From Liolophura sinensis (lineage: Eukaryota > Mollusca > Polyplacophora > Chitonida > Chitonidae), in assembly GCF_032854445.1 (NCBI RefSeq), contig NC_088301.1, forward strand, positions 19,957,808 to 20,021,807: a stretch of 64,000 nucleotides of DNA, in the 5' to 3' direction. A program made the translations under genes and the position numbers. This document shows, one piece after another, positions 46,701-56,707 of this stretch. Every line of letters begins with the position of its first letter. Position 1 is the stretch's first letter. The notes under the pieces were generated by a model, which was not told the origin of the DNA, did not search any database, and worked only from the letters and a program-made list of their open reading frames with translations.

Positions 46701-49695
46701 CAGTCTCTGTTTGGGTATTCTCACTGACCTGTATATATCCCGCTCCTTTCTCCTCACACATCATCAGGTAAGACAACACACTTCTCAGCCAGTTTCTGTT
46801 TGGGTGTTCTCACTGACCTGTATATATCCCACTCCTTTCTCTTCACACATCATCAGGTGAGACAACACACTTCTCAGGCAGTCTCTGTTTGGGTGTTTTC
46901 ACTGACCTGTATATATCCCGCTCCTTTCTCCTCACACATCATTAGGTAAGACAACACACTTCTCATCCAGTTTCTGTTTGGGTGTTCTCACTGACCTGTA
47001 TATATCCCACTCCTTTCTCTTCACACATCATCAGGTAAGACAACACACTTTTCAGCCAGTCTATGTTTGGGTGTTCTTCCTTACCTGTATATATCCCACT
47101 CCTTTCTCTTCACACATCATCAGGTAAGACAACACACTTCTCAGCCAGTGTCTGTTTGGGTATTCTCACTGACCTGTATATATCCCACTCCTTTCTCCTC
47201 ACACATCATCAGGTAAGACAACACACTTCTCAGCCAGTCTATGTTTGTATATTCTCACTGACCTGTATATATCCCACTCCTTTCTCTTCACACATCATCA
47301 GGTGAGACAACACACCTCTCAGCCAGTCTGTGTTTGGGTGGTTTCACTGACCTGTATATATCCCGCTCCTTTCTCCTCACACATCATCAGGTAAGACAAC
47401 ACACTTCTCAGCCAGTCTATGTTTGTTCTCACTGACCTGTATATATCCCGCTCCTTTCTCCTCACACATCATTAGGTAAGACAACACCCTTCTCAGCCAG
47501 TTTCTGTTTGGGTGTTCTCACTGACCTGTATATATCCCACTCCTTTCTCTTCACACATCATCAGGTAAGACAAGACACTTCTCAGCCAGTCTCTGTTTGG
47601 GTATTCTCACTGACCTGTATATATCCCGCTCCTTTCTCCTCACACATCATCAGGTAAGACAACACACTTCTCAGCCAGTTTCTGTTTGGGTGTTCTCACT
47701 GACCTGTATATATCCCACTCCTTTCTCTTCACACATCATCAGGTGAGACAACACACTTCTCAGCCAGTCTCTGTTTGTTTTCACTGACCTGTATATATCC
47801 CGCTCCTTTCTCCTCACACATCATCAGGTGAGACAACACACTTCTCAGCCAGTCTATGTTTGGGTGTTCTTCCTTACCTGTATATATCCCGCTCCTTTCT
47901 CCTCACACATCATCAGGTGAGACAACACACTTCTCATCCAGTCTATGTTTGGGTGTTCTTCCGTACCTGTATATATCCCACTCCTTTCTCCTCACACATC
48001 ATTAGGTGAGACAACACTTCTCAGTCAGTCTCTGTTTGTGGGGTCTCGGTGGTTGGGGCACATTGTCCCAGGAGCCTCTCATCAATATGGCTGCTGTGAG
48101 TTGAAGTAAAATATCCTTGGGTATCGTGTAAAACTCCAATCAAATAAATACATAAATAAATCTCAGTCAGTCTCTGAGTGTTTTTCCTTTACCTGTATAT
48201 ATCTTGTTCTTTTCTCTTTACACCGCGTCAGGTGAGATAAAATACATGCACTTCGCAGCCGGTTTATATTTGTGTGTTCGGATGTATGCAGTGTCAAGTC
48301 TGCTGAAGACCATTTGTCTGTATGTCACCAATATGTTGTGCACACCTGTACGCAGCATGTTGCGAAAATTCGTCAGTAGTGTGCAAATTGTGCAAGATCT
48401 GATGATGGGAATGCTAATTGACCCTTAACGATAGAACAGTAGGGTATTATGGGTTTCAGTAATCTTCCTTCTCTCTCTCCTTCTCTGTGCAGTTAATTCC
48501 ACTATCATATTCCACATCACTAATTAGTTTGGTTTGTCGAAGACCACTTGTGTATATGTCAACAATATGGTGTGCCTATCTGCGAATTGTCAGTGGTTTA
48601 CCCAGCAACTTTGCTTTTCTTTCCGCTCATTAAATCAGACTGCAAACAATTGTTGTATGAGTAAGTCGAACAAGAATAAAATAAAAACATTAATATATTT
48701 CTTTGGTTTTAACCAGCATTCTAATAAATTACGGTACTGTCAGATTTATCGGTAAAGGAAACCAGTCAGAGCCTGTAAAAAATACTGGTAAATGACCCCA
48801 CAAACCTCAGTGAAAAACAGCCAGTGTGGTTGGAGCTACATGTAAATTGGTAAGCCGCCAAGGATTTATTTATTTGATTGGTGTTTTATACACAAGAATA
48901 TTTCACTTGTACGACGGCAGTCTGGCAGACCTTCCCACGTACAGCTGGATAGGAAGCCAGCATGACCTGGGCTTGAACTTGTACACATGTGTATGCAACG
49001 ATGTAAAATGGCAATCAGGAATTTATATCAACCCAGACCCTTTGTGGAGAAATATGTCTCTTTTGTGGGGTCCGCTGTAAGGACTTTTTTGGCAACTTAA
49101 AACTCCAGAATGTGTTATCACAACAATGACACTCGCACAACACATGCTTTGTTCAACAGGACCCTGATGTCTTTATTAAGGAAGATTTATGTCATTTAAT
49201 TTTATTTGTTAAGCTGTAGTGTTCGATCAGGGGGCTGCCATGGTCGAGAAGGTTTGCACACCAGCGGGGCGCAGTGACCCAGGATCCTCCCACCAATGTG
49301 GTCAAGTTCAAGTCATGCTGGCTTCCTCTCTGGCCGTACTTGTGAAGGTCGGTGAATAACCCGTGGATTGTCGTGGGTTTCCTCCCTCCATAATGCTGGC
49401 TGCCGTCATATAAGTGAAATATTCTTGAGTATGGCGTAAAACATCAGTCAAGTAAATAAATAAATTTTTCGTTCATTCATTTGATTGGTGTTTTATGCAG
49501 TACTGAAGAACATTTCGCTTATACATCGGCAATCAGCATTATGGTGGGGGGAAACCGGGCAGCGTCCGGGGGAAACCCACGACCATCCGCAGGTTAAATA
49601 AATAAGTGCTTGATTATGATCATGTCTTACTAATTACTCATCAATCTGACTTGCAGGATTTCCTTGATGTTCAGGAGTATTTACAGTCATTATAG
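43759..49695 (+). CDS. Unrecognised 148-residue protein, four coding exons
   Basis: Exons: 43759-43936 (exon from 43710), 44674-44820, 45618-45700 and 49657-49695. Splice phases agree throughout (1, 1, 0), every border is GT/AG, and the frame ends at TAG 49693-49695. The ATG at 43759 (GACAATGG) is the first in-frame start. The product begins MDRLVHPACPGRGFPMESVM and carries a basic stretch KKRR near residue 34, which could be a nuclear signal. It continues with EEWKPRGTTLFLPLLEDILV, a segment with helix-like leucine spacing, then RYSEQDRHLYISRTFLFTHH and a final QDFLDVQEYLQSL. No signal peptide, membrane segment or known domain is evident. Phase consistency across four exons is the main support. 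Its third intron contains a 2.3 kb array made from the third exon's donor. Confidence 0.7.
45010..45130 (-). mobile_element. Fragment of the third SINE family
   Basis: Matches the body of the 3340-3690 element (CTGCCACTGAAGTATCATGC ... CACCCCACCCAGTCAC). Confidence 0.65.
45420..45533 (+). mobile_element. SINE, AATA-tail family, 3' part
   Basis: Diverged body plus AATAAATAAAT tail, just upstream of the third coding exon of the 148-residue gene. Confidence 0.75.
45660..48022 (+). repeat. 89-bp array containing exon end and splice donor
   Basis: About 26 units of 89 bp. Each has CCTGTATATATCCC, CTCCTTTCTC and CACACATCATCAG|GTAAGA (or GTGAGA). This copies the last 40 bases of the coding exon 45618-45700 with its donor and the first part of the intron. 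Each unit also has a pyrimidine-rich TTCTCAG that could act as an acceptor. A higher-order period of 712 bp (eight units) is visible. Confidence 0.95.
48040..48165 (+). mobile_element. SINE, AATA-tail family, internally deleted
   Basis: Head-like GGGGTCTCGGTGGTTGGGGC, then the 3' end with AATAAATACATAAATAAAT; the middle is deleted. It sits inside the last part of the 89-bp array. Confidence 0.7.
48864..48985 (-). mobile_element. SINE, AATA-tail family, internally deleted
   Basis: Antisense tail at 48864-48880, then CACTTGTACGACGGCAG joined directly to the CAGACCTTCCCACGTAC region. Confidence 0.75.
49228..49466 (+). mobile_element. SINE, AATA-tail family, near full length
   Basis: From the GGGGCTGCCATGGTCGAGAAG head to the AAATAAATAAAT tail, in intron 3 of the 148-residue gene. 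Confidence 0.82.
49478..49600 (-). mobile_element. SINE, AATA-tail family, opposite arm
   Basis: Antisense body beginning 12 bp after the previous SINE ends, making a tail-to-tail inverted pair. Confidence 0.8.
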
Positions 49696-49889
49696 TGGTC
49701 ATGGAGAGATGGATAGCTCAGCTGGGATTAGAAGACAGAACTCTCATTCTGCAGAAGAACTCTCTCCGTGGTTGAGTATTGCCCCACATCCTACCAGGAT
49801 AATTCAGAATGGTGCCTGCAGCTTGGAAGCATAAGCTGACCTGTAACCAACAGAAGTGAGGTTCATAGGATTGTGGGCTTTTCCATTAG

Positions 49890-50700
49890 GCATGGATCAC
49901 TTTGTCAGTAGTTAGAGTCATGATCATGATTCATGGGGAATTGTTCAGCTGGGAAGAGGATAGAATCCTCATGGCTCTGTAGAAATCTGTGTGAATTTGT
50001 AATGATCATCTGATACCTGTCAGGAGAAGTTACAGTCATGATCATGATTTATGGGGAATTGTTCAGCTGGGAAGAGGATAGAATCCTCATGGCTCTGTAG
50101 AAATCTGTGTGAATTTGTAATGATCATCTGATACCTGTCAGGAGAAGTTACAGTCATGATCATGATTCTGGAGGAATTGTTCAGCTGGGGAGAGGATGGA
50201 ATCCTCATGGCTCTGTAGAAATCTGCTTGAATTTGTAATGATCATCTGATACCTGTCAGGAGAAGTTACAGTCATGATCATGATTCTGGAGGAATTGTTC
50301 AGCTGGGAAGAGGATAGAATCCTCATGACTCTGTAGAAATCTGCTTGAATTTGTAACGATCATCTGATATCTGTCAGGAGAAGTTACAGTCATGGTCATG
50401 ATTCTGGAGGAATTGTTCAGCAGGGAAGAGGATAGAATCCTCATGGCTCTGTAGAAATCTGTGTGAATTTGTAACGATCATCTGATATCTGTCAGGAGAA
50501 GTTACAGTCATGATCATGATTCTGGAGGAATTGTTCAGCTGGGAAGAGGATAGAATCCTCATGGCTCTGTAGAAATCTGCGTGAATTTGTAACGATCATC
50601 TGATATCTGTCAGGAGAAGTTACAGTCATGATCATGATTCTGGAGGAATTGTTCAGCAGGGAAGAGGATAGAATCCTCATTGCTCTGAGACATTCACTTA
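49890..50700 (+). repeat. 118-bp array related to the terminal coding exon
   Basis: About seven units of 118 bp, each containing TGTCAGGAGAAGTTACAGTCATGA. This resembles the true terminal exon (TGTTCAGGAGTATTTACAGTCATTATAG, coding VQEYLQSL-stop), of which a diverged longer stretch lies at 49670-49790. The minus strand shows repeating 62-codon frames, which are a by-product of the period. Confidence 0.85.
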
Positions 50701-50709
50701 AAAATTGCA

Positions 50710-51480
50710 ACGACAGGGAGAAACCTGCAAATCTGTGTGGTTTAGGAACATTTTTAACCTGTATGCACAAACACGCTTATCATTCATATTTTATGATCAT
50801 CTATGTGTGAGTTACATTTATCTGTTTATTTATGCTAACAGTGTTCTGACCAAACATCCCAAACCTGATACTCTCAATACAAGGGGACATTACTCCATTC
50901 CTGATGCCCTACTCAAATTGTTCAGTGTTAAAAGTGTTTGTAATAACCTGTCCCTGTAGAGAAACCAATGTTTCTGGATCTCAGACTGGCCAATAGGTAC
51001 TTTTAGTGACCCTTTTATCACATGTAGTTATGTAAATTTGAACAATAGCAATCATGCTTTTTGGGTAACAGATTTATTCACATTATTTGTCTCAATTGAA
51101 AAGAAAACTGTTTGCTCACAAAATTATCAAATCATTCCACCTTTAATATATCATTTATAAGATTTCTTACAAGAGCTCATGTTCATGAGGCATTGAATAA
51201 GTATAGTCATCTTTAAATGTTTGGTTACGAAATGGGAAATAAGCGTGAAGACTGGTACTGGCTGAGTGTTGTATTCAGTGTGTACTGTCTTATCTTTTAG
51301 GATTTTACCAGCTGTCCTCAACTTCTTTCTCTTTCATTGAATAGTTTTTATTTTTTTTTTTGACTTTTACTTTGAATGTGTGTTACATGTTCTGCTCGTA
51401 TATTATCACCCTGAATGGGTATTTTAACCATGTTGTCTAGTACAATATGTGGTAGCAGTTTTGTGTGTAGCCTCACTGTG
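50710..51480. other. Non-coding stretch between two arrays
   Basis: AT-rich, possibly 3' UTR or flank of the 148-residue gene. A 60-codon frame runs on from the last 118-bp unit (50628-50810) but has no recognised domain. Confidence 0.35.
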
Positions 51481-52805
51481 TGTGAATGATACAGCATATG
51501 CGTGTACGGTAGCCCTAATATGTGAATGATGCATTGTACATGTATGTAGCCCTCATATGTGAATGATACATTGTACATGTATGGTAGCCCTCATATGTGA
51601 CTGATACATTGTACATGTATGTAGCCCTCATATGTGAATGATGCATTGTACATGTATGTAGCCCTCATATGTGAATGATACATTGTACATGTATGATAGC
51701 CCTCATATGTGACTGATACATTGAACATGTATGATAGCCCTCATGTGAATGATACATTGTACATGTATGTAGCCCTCATATGTGAATGATACATTGTACA
51801 TGTATGTAGCCCTCATATGTGCCTGATACATTGAACATGTATGATAGCCCTCATGTGACTGATACATTGTACATGTATGTAGCCCTCATATGTGATTGAT
51901 GCATTGTACATGTATGATAGCCCTCATTAGGTGTGAATGATACATTGTACATGTATGATAGCCCTCATTAGGTGTGAATGATACATTGTACATGTATGTA
52001 GCCCTCATGTGACTGATACATTGTACATGTATGTAGCCCTCATATGTGACTGATACATTGTACATGTATGTAGCCCTCATGTGACTGATACATTGTACAT
52101 GTATGTAGTCCTCATATGTGACTGATACATTGTACATGTATGTAGCCCTCATATGTGACTGATACATTGTACATGTATGTAGCCCTCATGTGACTGATAC
52201 ATTGTACATGTATGTAGCCCTCATATGTGACTGATACATTGTACATGTATGTAGCCCTCATATGTGACTGATACATTGTACATGTATGTAGCCCTCATAT
52301 GTGACTGATACATTGTACATGTATGTAGCCCTCATATGTGACTGATACATTGTACATGTATGTAGCCCTCGTATGTGACTGATACATTGTACATGTATGA
52401 TAGCCCTCATGTGAATGATACAGTGTATGTGTGTATGGTAGCCCTCATATGTGACTGATACATTGCACATGTATGTAGCCCTCATGTGAATGATACATTG
52501 TATGTGTATGTAGCCCTCATTATGTGTGAATGATACATTGTGTGTGTATGGTAGCCCTCATTAGGTGTGAATGATACATTGTAGGCGTGTATGGTAGCCC
52601 TCATTAGGTGTGAATGATACATTGTAGGCATGTATGGTAGCCCTCATTAGGTGTGAATGATACATTGTAGGCGTGTATGGTAGCCCTCATTAGGTGTGAA
52701 TGATACATTGTAGGCATGTATGGTAGCCCTCATTAGGTGTGAATGATACATTGTAGGCGTGTATGGTAGCCCTCATTAGGTGTGAATGATACATTGTGTA
52801 TATGG
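51480..52805. repeat. 37/43-bp minisatellite array
   Basis: About 33 units. The left block has a 37-bp unit (TGATACATTGTACATGTATG plus TAGCCCTCATATGTGAC). The right block, from about 52510, has a 43-bp unit with TAGGCGTGTATGG and CATTAGGTGTGAA. Many units hold the palindrome TTGTACATGTA. Confidence 0.95.
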
Positions 52806-53380
52806 TATCCTACATGTACATGTGTGAACAGTACATAAACTCAATGTTAGTTTTACACCCTGCTCAAGAATATGTCAAAATGGTTTAAATAGAGGTAAAA
52901 ATAAGGTTACTAATACATATAGTAGGTTTAATGTTCAATTGTGAATTACATCTGACCGAAGCAGCTAAGGAATTGTATTCCTTCCTAACTGAGGCGGTTG
53001 ACCGAGTAGTCAGCACATCACTCTGTTGTATTCATTGAAATGTGAGCATATTGTATATGAATATGTTCAGACAAGCTTTCAGTTAGTAAGAGTACAATCT
53101 GTTGGCAGGTTGGTTAAAAAAGGTAATATTTTCTTTTCATATTTGAGTAACAGAGATGAAAAGTTTTCATTCACTGCAAGTTTAAAGCAACATGTACTTG
53201 CAAATTAGGATGGAACAGAACAGAGAGAGTTGCATAAATTCCGTACCTACAAGGTAACCAAGTGTAGTATTAAAATGAATATATATTTTGATCATGCTGT
53301 GAGTTTCTTGCTATTTTTTTTTTATCGGTCATTAATCTCTTAAATAAGTGTGTGGTAGAAACCAATTACTTCTTGCCTCA
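52806..53380. other. Intergenic stretch
   Basis: A 60-codon plus-strand frame at 53026-53208 is present but has no family signature and no splice support. Nothing is called. Confidence 0.3.
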
Positions 53381-53396
53381 GCTCTGATTAGTGGAG

Positions 53397-53732
53397 CGTC
53401 CGCTTCGGGACCGGTAGATACAGGATCAATCCTTGGTCGAGTCACACCTAACACTTTAAAAGAGGAAGTTGTAACTTCCTCGCTTGGCGTTCAGCATGAA
53501 GGGGATAGTGCAACGACTGGTTGACCCGTATCAGTATAATGGCTCGGGCGGGGCGGCTTACTTGCCTTCGGTAAGTCGTCTCAGTGATGCAGCACTAAAT
53601 AAAAGAGCGGTGGAAATCCGTCCTGCAACAAGGAGGCACATTACACGTGCATGCACCCTAATGATTCCTTCGTCGTCATATGACTGAAAAATTGTTGAGT
53701 ACGACGTTAAACCCCAAGCACTCACGCACTCA
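53397..53732 (+). mobile_element. SINE, ACTC-tail family, 5'-truncated
   Basis: Begins inside box A (GCGTCCGCTTCGGGACCGG). A 15-bp target duplication CTCTGATTAGTGGAG at 53382-53396 and 53733-53747 fixes the truncation as primary. The 67-codon frame inside is shared with the next copy and belongs to the SINE. Confidence 0.92.
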
Positions 53733-53894
53733 CTCTGATTAGTGGAGAATGCATACAAGTATCAAATAGTGAAATGGAAGCAGCAAAATAAGTATGAGAT
53801 TTCCCATCATGCACTTTTGTGTTTTTCATAAGCCTTTGTGGAAAAACTTAATGAGCACTACGTGTACCTCATTTGGAGTTCACCAGCCCTCTGG

Positions 53895-54257
53895 GACCGG
53901 CCCGGATAGCACAGTTGGTAGAGCGCCCGCTTCGGGACCGGTAGATCCAGGATCAATCCTTGATCGAGTCACACCTAAGACTTTAAAAGAGGAAGTTGTA
54001 ACTTCCTCGCTTGGCATTCAGCATGAAGGGGATAGTGCAACGACTGGTTGACCCGTATCAGTATAATGGCTCGGGCGGGGCGGCTTACTTGCCTTCGGTA
54101 AGTCGTCTCAGTGAAGCAGCACTAAATAAAAGAGCGGTGGAAATCCGTCTTGCAACAAGGAGGCACATTACACGTACATGCACCCTAATGATTCCTTCGT
54201 CGTCATATGACTGAAAAATTGTTGAGTACGACGTTAAACCCCAAGCACTCACTCACT
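53895..54257 (+). mobile_element. SINE, ACTC-tail family, full-length reference copy
   Basis: Complete head (CCCGGATAGCACAGTTGGTAG, box B-like GGATCAATCC), body and (ACTC)n tail. Target duplication CACCAGCCCTCTGG at 53881-53894 and 54258-54271. Confidence 0.93.
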
Positions 54258-54539
54258 CACCAGCCCTCTGGAAAGGGAGGCAAATCTTGGTCATTGTGGA
54301 ACAGCAGTGGCCTCCACTTCAAAGGAAAAGCAAATAATTTAACCTTAATGGGAGACTCGATGACGAGCTGCACAAAAGGTCCAAATGACAGTAGGACACG
54401 TCGTTTTCCTCTCTGATGTTGCAGTGCGTGAGAACTTCACACATTACGACGTAATAAAGAAAAGAACTAATGAGTTTACAACTTTTAACCGTTTTGATGC
54501 AGGTTGGAAGGAGTTATAAGAGTTCCTCCATTACTTCGG

Positions 54540-54780
54540 AAGAGAGGAGGAGACAGATCTAAACATCCACAAGAATTTTGTTCCGATGAGCCTAGTAACT
54601 CGGAAAATCAATTTTTAATCTGCGAGGCACCATGATGGAGAAACCGGAAACTTAATGTTGGGTCACCTGTTCCCCAGGCTGTAGAGATAAAAGGCAAAAC
54701 AGAGTGTTAAACTTTATGGGGGACATTCTATCCATGCATATATGTCTTTGGTCTAGTGTTGTCTTTTCTTAATCTTAACA
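54540..54780. mobile_element. Diverged copy of the 42830 dispersed repeat
   Basis: Shares CAAGAATTTTGTTCCGATGAG, GGAGAAACCGGAAAC and CCAGGCTGTAGAGA landmarks with the sequence around 42850-43520. Confidence 0.45.
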
Positions 54781-54799
54781 CCAGTGATTTCACTAACAA

Positions 54800-55055
54800 T
54801 AAGTTGTAACTTCCTCGCTTCAGCTTGAAGCAGATAGTGCAATGACTGGTTGGCCCATATCAGTATAATGGCTCGGGCGGGCGGCTTAGTTTCCTTCGGT
54901 ACGGCGTCTCAGTGAAGCAGCATGATAAAAGGGCAGTGGAAATCCGTCCTGCAATCAGGAGGCACATTATATGCACTCTAAGGATCCCTTTGTCAGCATA
55001 TTACTGAAAAATTGTTCAGTACGACATTAAACCCCAAGCACTCACTCACTAACTA
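54800..55055 (+). mobile_element. SINE, ACTC-tail family, 5'-truncated and diverged
   Basis: Starts at AAGTTGTAACTTCCTCGCTT and ends in CACTCACTCACT; more substitutions than its two neighbours. Confidence 0.85.
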
Positions 55056-56707
55056 CAAGTCACCATGAAAAACCATAACAAGTTTGTTATTCAGATATGC
55101 ATAGGGTTCTGCTGTTGTCTGGGTCACCAAATTTACTCTTCTCTCTGTGAAGGGCTGGTGAGCCTTACTGAGGGGTTAATAATGATGAAATGGACAAGCA
55201 CCAAAATCTTACCTTTTTTTTTCACTTTTTATTTTAACTTCTAATGAATAAAGAATAAGATAACATGTATTCAGTCAAGGTATAAATATATCTATCACAG
55301 ACATAAACAACAACAGAATGTCGACATCACAATAAACAACGTGGAAATTTAATTTCTTTACACCAGATATAAGTTCACCTTGAACAATGCTGCCTTCTCT
55401 AGAATTTGGAGTATAGAAAGCACCAATCTTGATGACAATGGGATACCCGCAGAAGTGGGGCATATTACGTCACATCAGTGACGGACATTCCACTGCAGCG
55501 TCAACAGTGACGTCACAGTGGGTAGACCAAATATGTCACAGATGAAACTGCAGAACACAACATGTTTCGCATTGCGCAACAAAAGACTTGTAACGTGCAA
55601 GTCCTATGTCAGACCAGTGTCACATTTTCTGAGAGGAATATCTGCTGGTACCCCATTGTGATTTGTCCATACAGCATTCACATATGAACGATAAAGTGGT
55701 ATGTTGGACATTATGCTAACATCAGCTTGGTACAGGAATGGTTTTGCTTTTTCGCCATTTCTCTCAAAAAAGACGATCGTTACAGACTTCACAGAAAATG
55801 TCAGACCAAAAATTCTTCATTACATTATACGTACCTGTATTACAGCCGTAGGAAGTTTTTAAAAATCTGATCTGTCTTCAACCTTTAACATATACATGTG
55901 TACCAGTACTGTATCTGAATGGAAATTCACCAATAGTTTTACAATACCCAACAACTTTGAAAGTTTAATATTATAAAATAATAAATGATTGGTGTGTTAT
56001 CTGTAGGTTCACAAACTTATTAAAGGCTCTTGTTTTTTCTGTTTTGGTTTTCTCTGCGATTAAAACCTTTTTTAATCTTAAAGAACTGTACTTTTAACAG
56101 CAATTAGACATGAAAATACTTTCAGTTAGACACCTAAACAAGTTTCCTGAGGAGATGACTTCCTTTACATAAAATCACGGCTTTAATTTTATGAATAATA
56201 TTAAGGGACGGACTCTCAAAACAAATGACATTTTTTTCAGAATTCTGTTAATAATTTATAACTTCAAAATACACGTGTAAATAAAGGTGTGGAAAATAAA
56301 AAATAATAAAAAAAAGGATTAAAAAATATACCATAGTTTTTGTTAAAATACAGACCTAAGAGAAACTTAATCATACTTGTATGAAACGAAAATACAAATA
56401 TCACAGTACTGATGGCTAGAGGACTTACCATTGGACAAATTCACTAACTGTTAGCTGTCCTTGGTCAATAAAAAATTCTTGGTTAAAAATAAACAAAAGA
56501 TCAATACTAATTTCACTGGAACTGAAATTCTACAAAGACTTCTATCATACTGAATGACAGAACATTTTAATAGCCTAATCAAACTCCAAAATGTATGTAA
56601 TATATATGTATATATGCATATTCCTATCCAGAAAAAATGAAACATTTCTGTTGGTCATGATGCGTAAGATTACACAAGTTTAAAATTTCCCTAAGAGCTA
56701 TAGTGAG
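55056..56707 (-). other. Probable 3' UTR of the right-hand minus-strand gene, plus flank
   Basis: AT-rich. Several minus-strand AATAAA words occur (for example near 55230). Short frames here carry no family signature. Confidence 0.35.

Noticed and set aside
45701-48022. A CRISPR-like array
   Set aside because: The DNA is eukaryotic, there are no unique spacers between repeats, and the unit is a plain tandem repeat.
50020-50770. Five consecutive 62-codon minus-strand frames
   Set aside because: They recur every 118 bp with the tandem unit and have no splice or start context.
53900-53970. A tRNA gene
   Set aside because: The box A and box B are the head of a SINE and the cloverleaf is not complete; the same applies at 31920-32005 and 3620-3690.
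53484-54214. Two similar 67-codon frames (MxFSMKGIVQRLVDPYQYN-like) suggesting a conserved small gene
   Set aside because: They lie wholly inside copies of the ACTC-tail SINE, and a third version occurs antisense at 609-803. Similarity reflects the repeat, not selection on protein.
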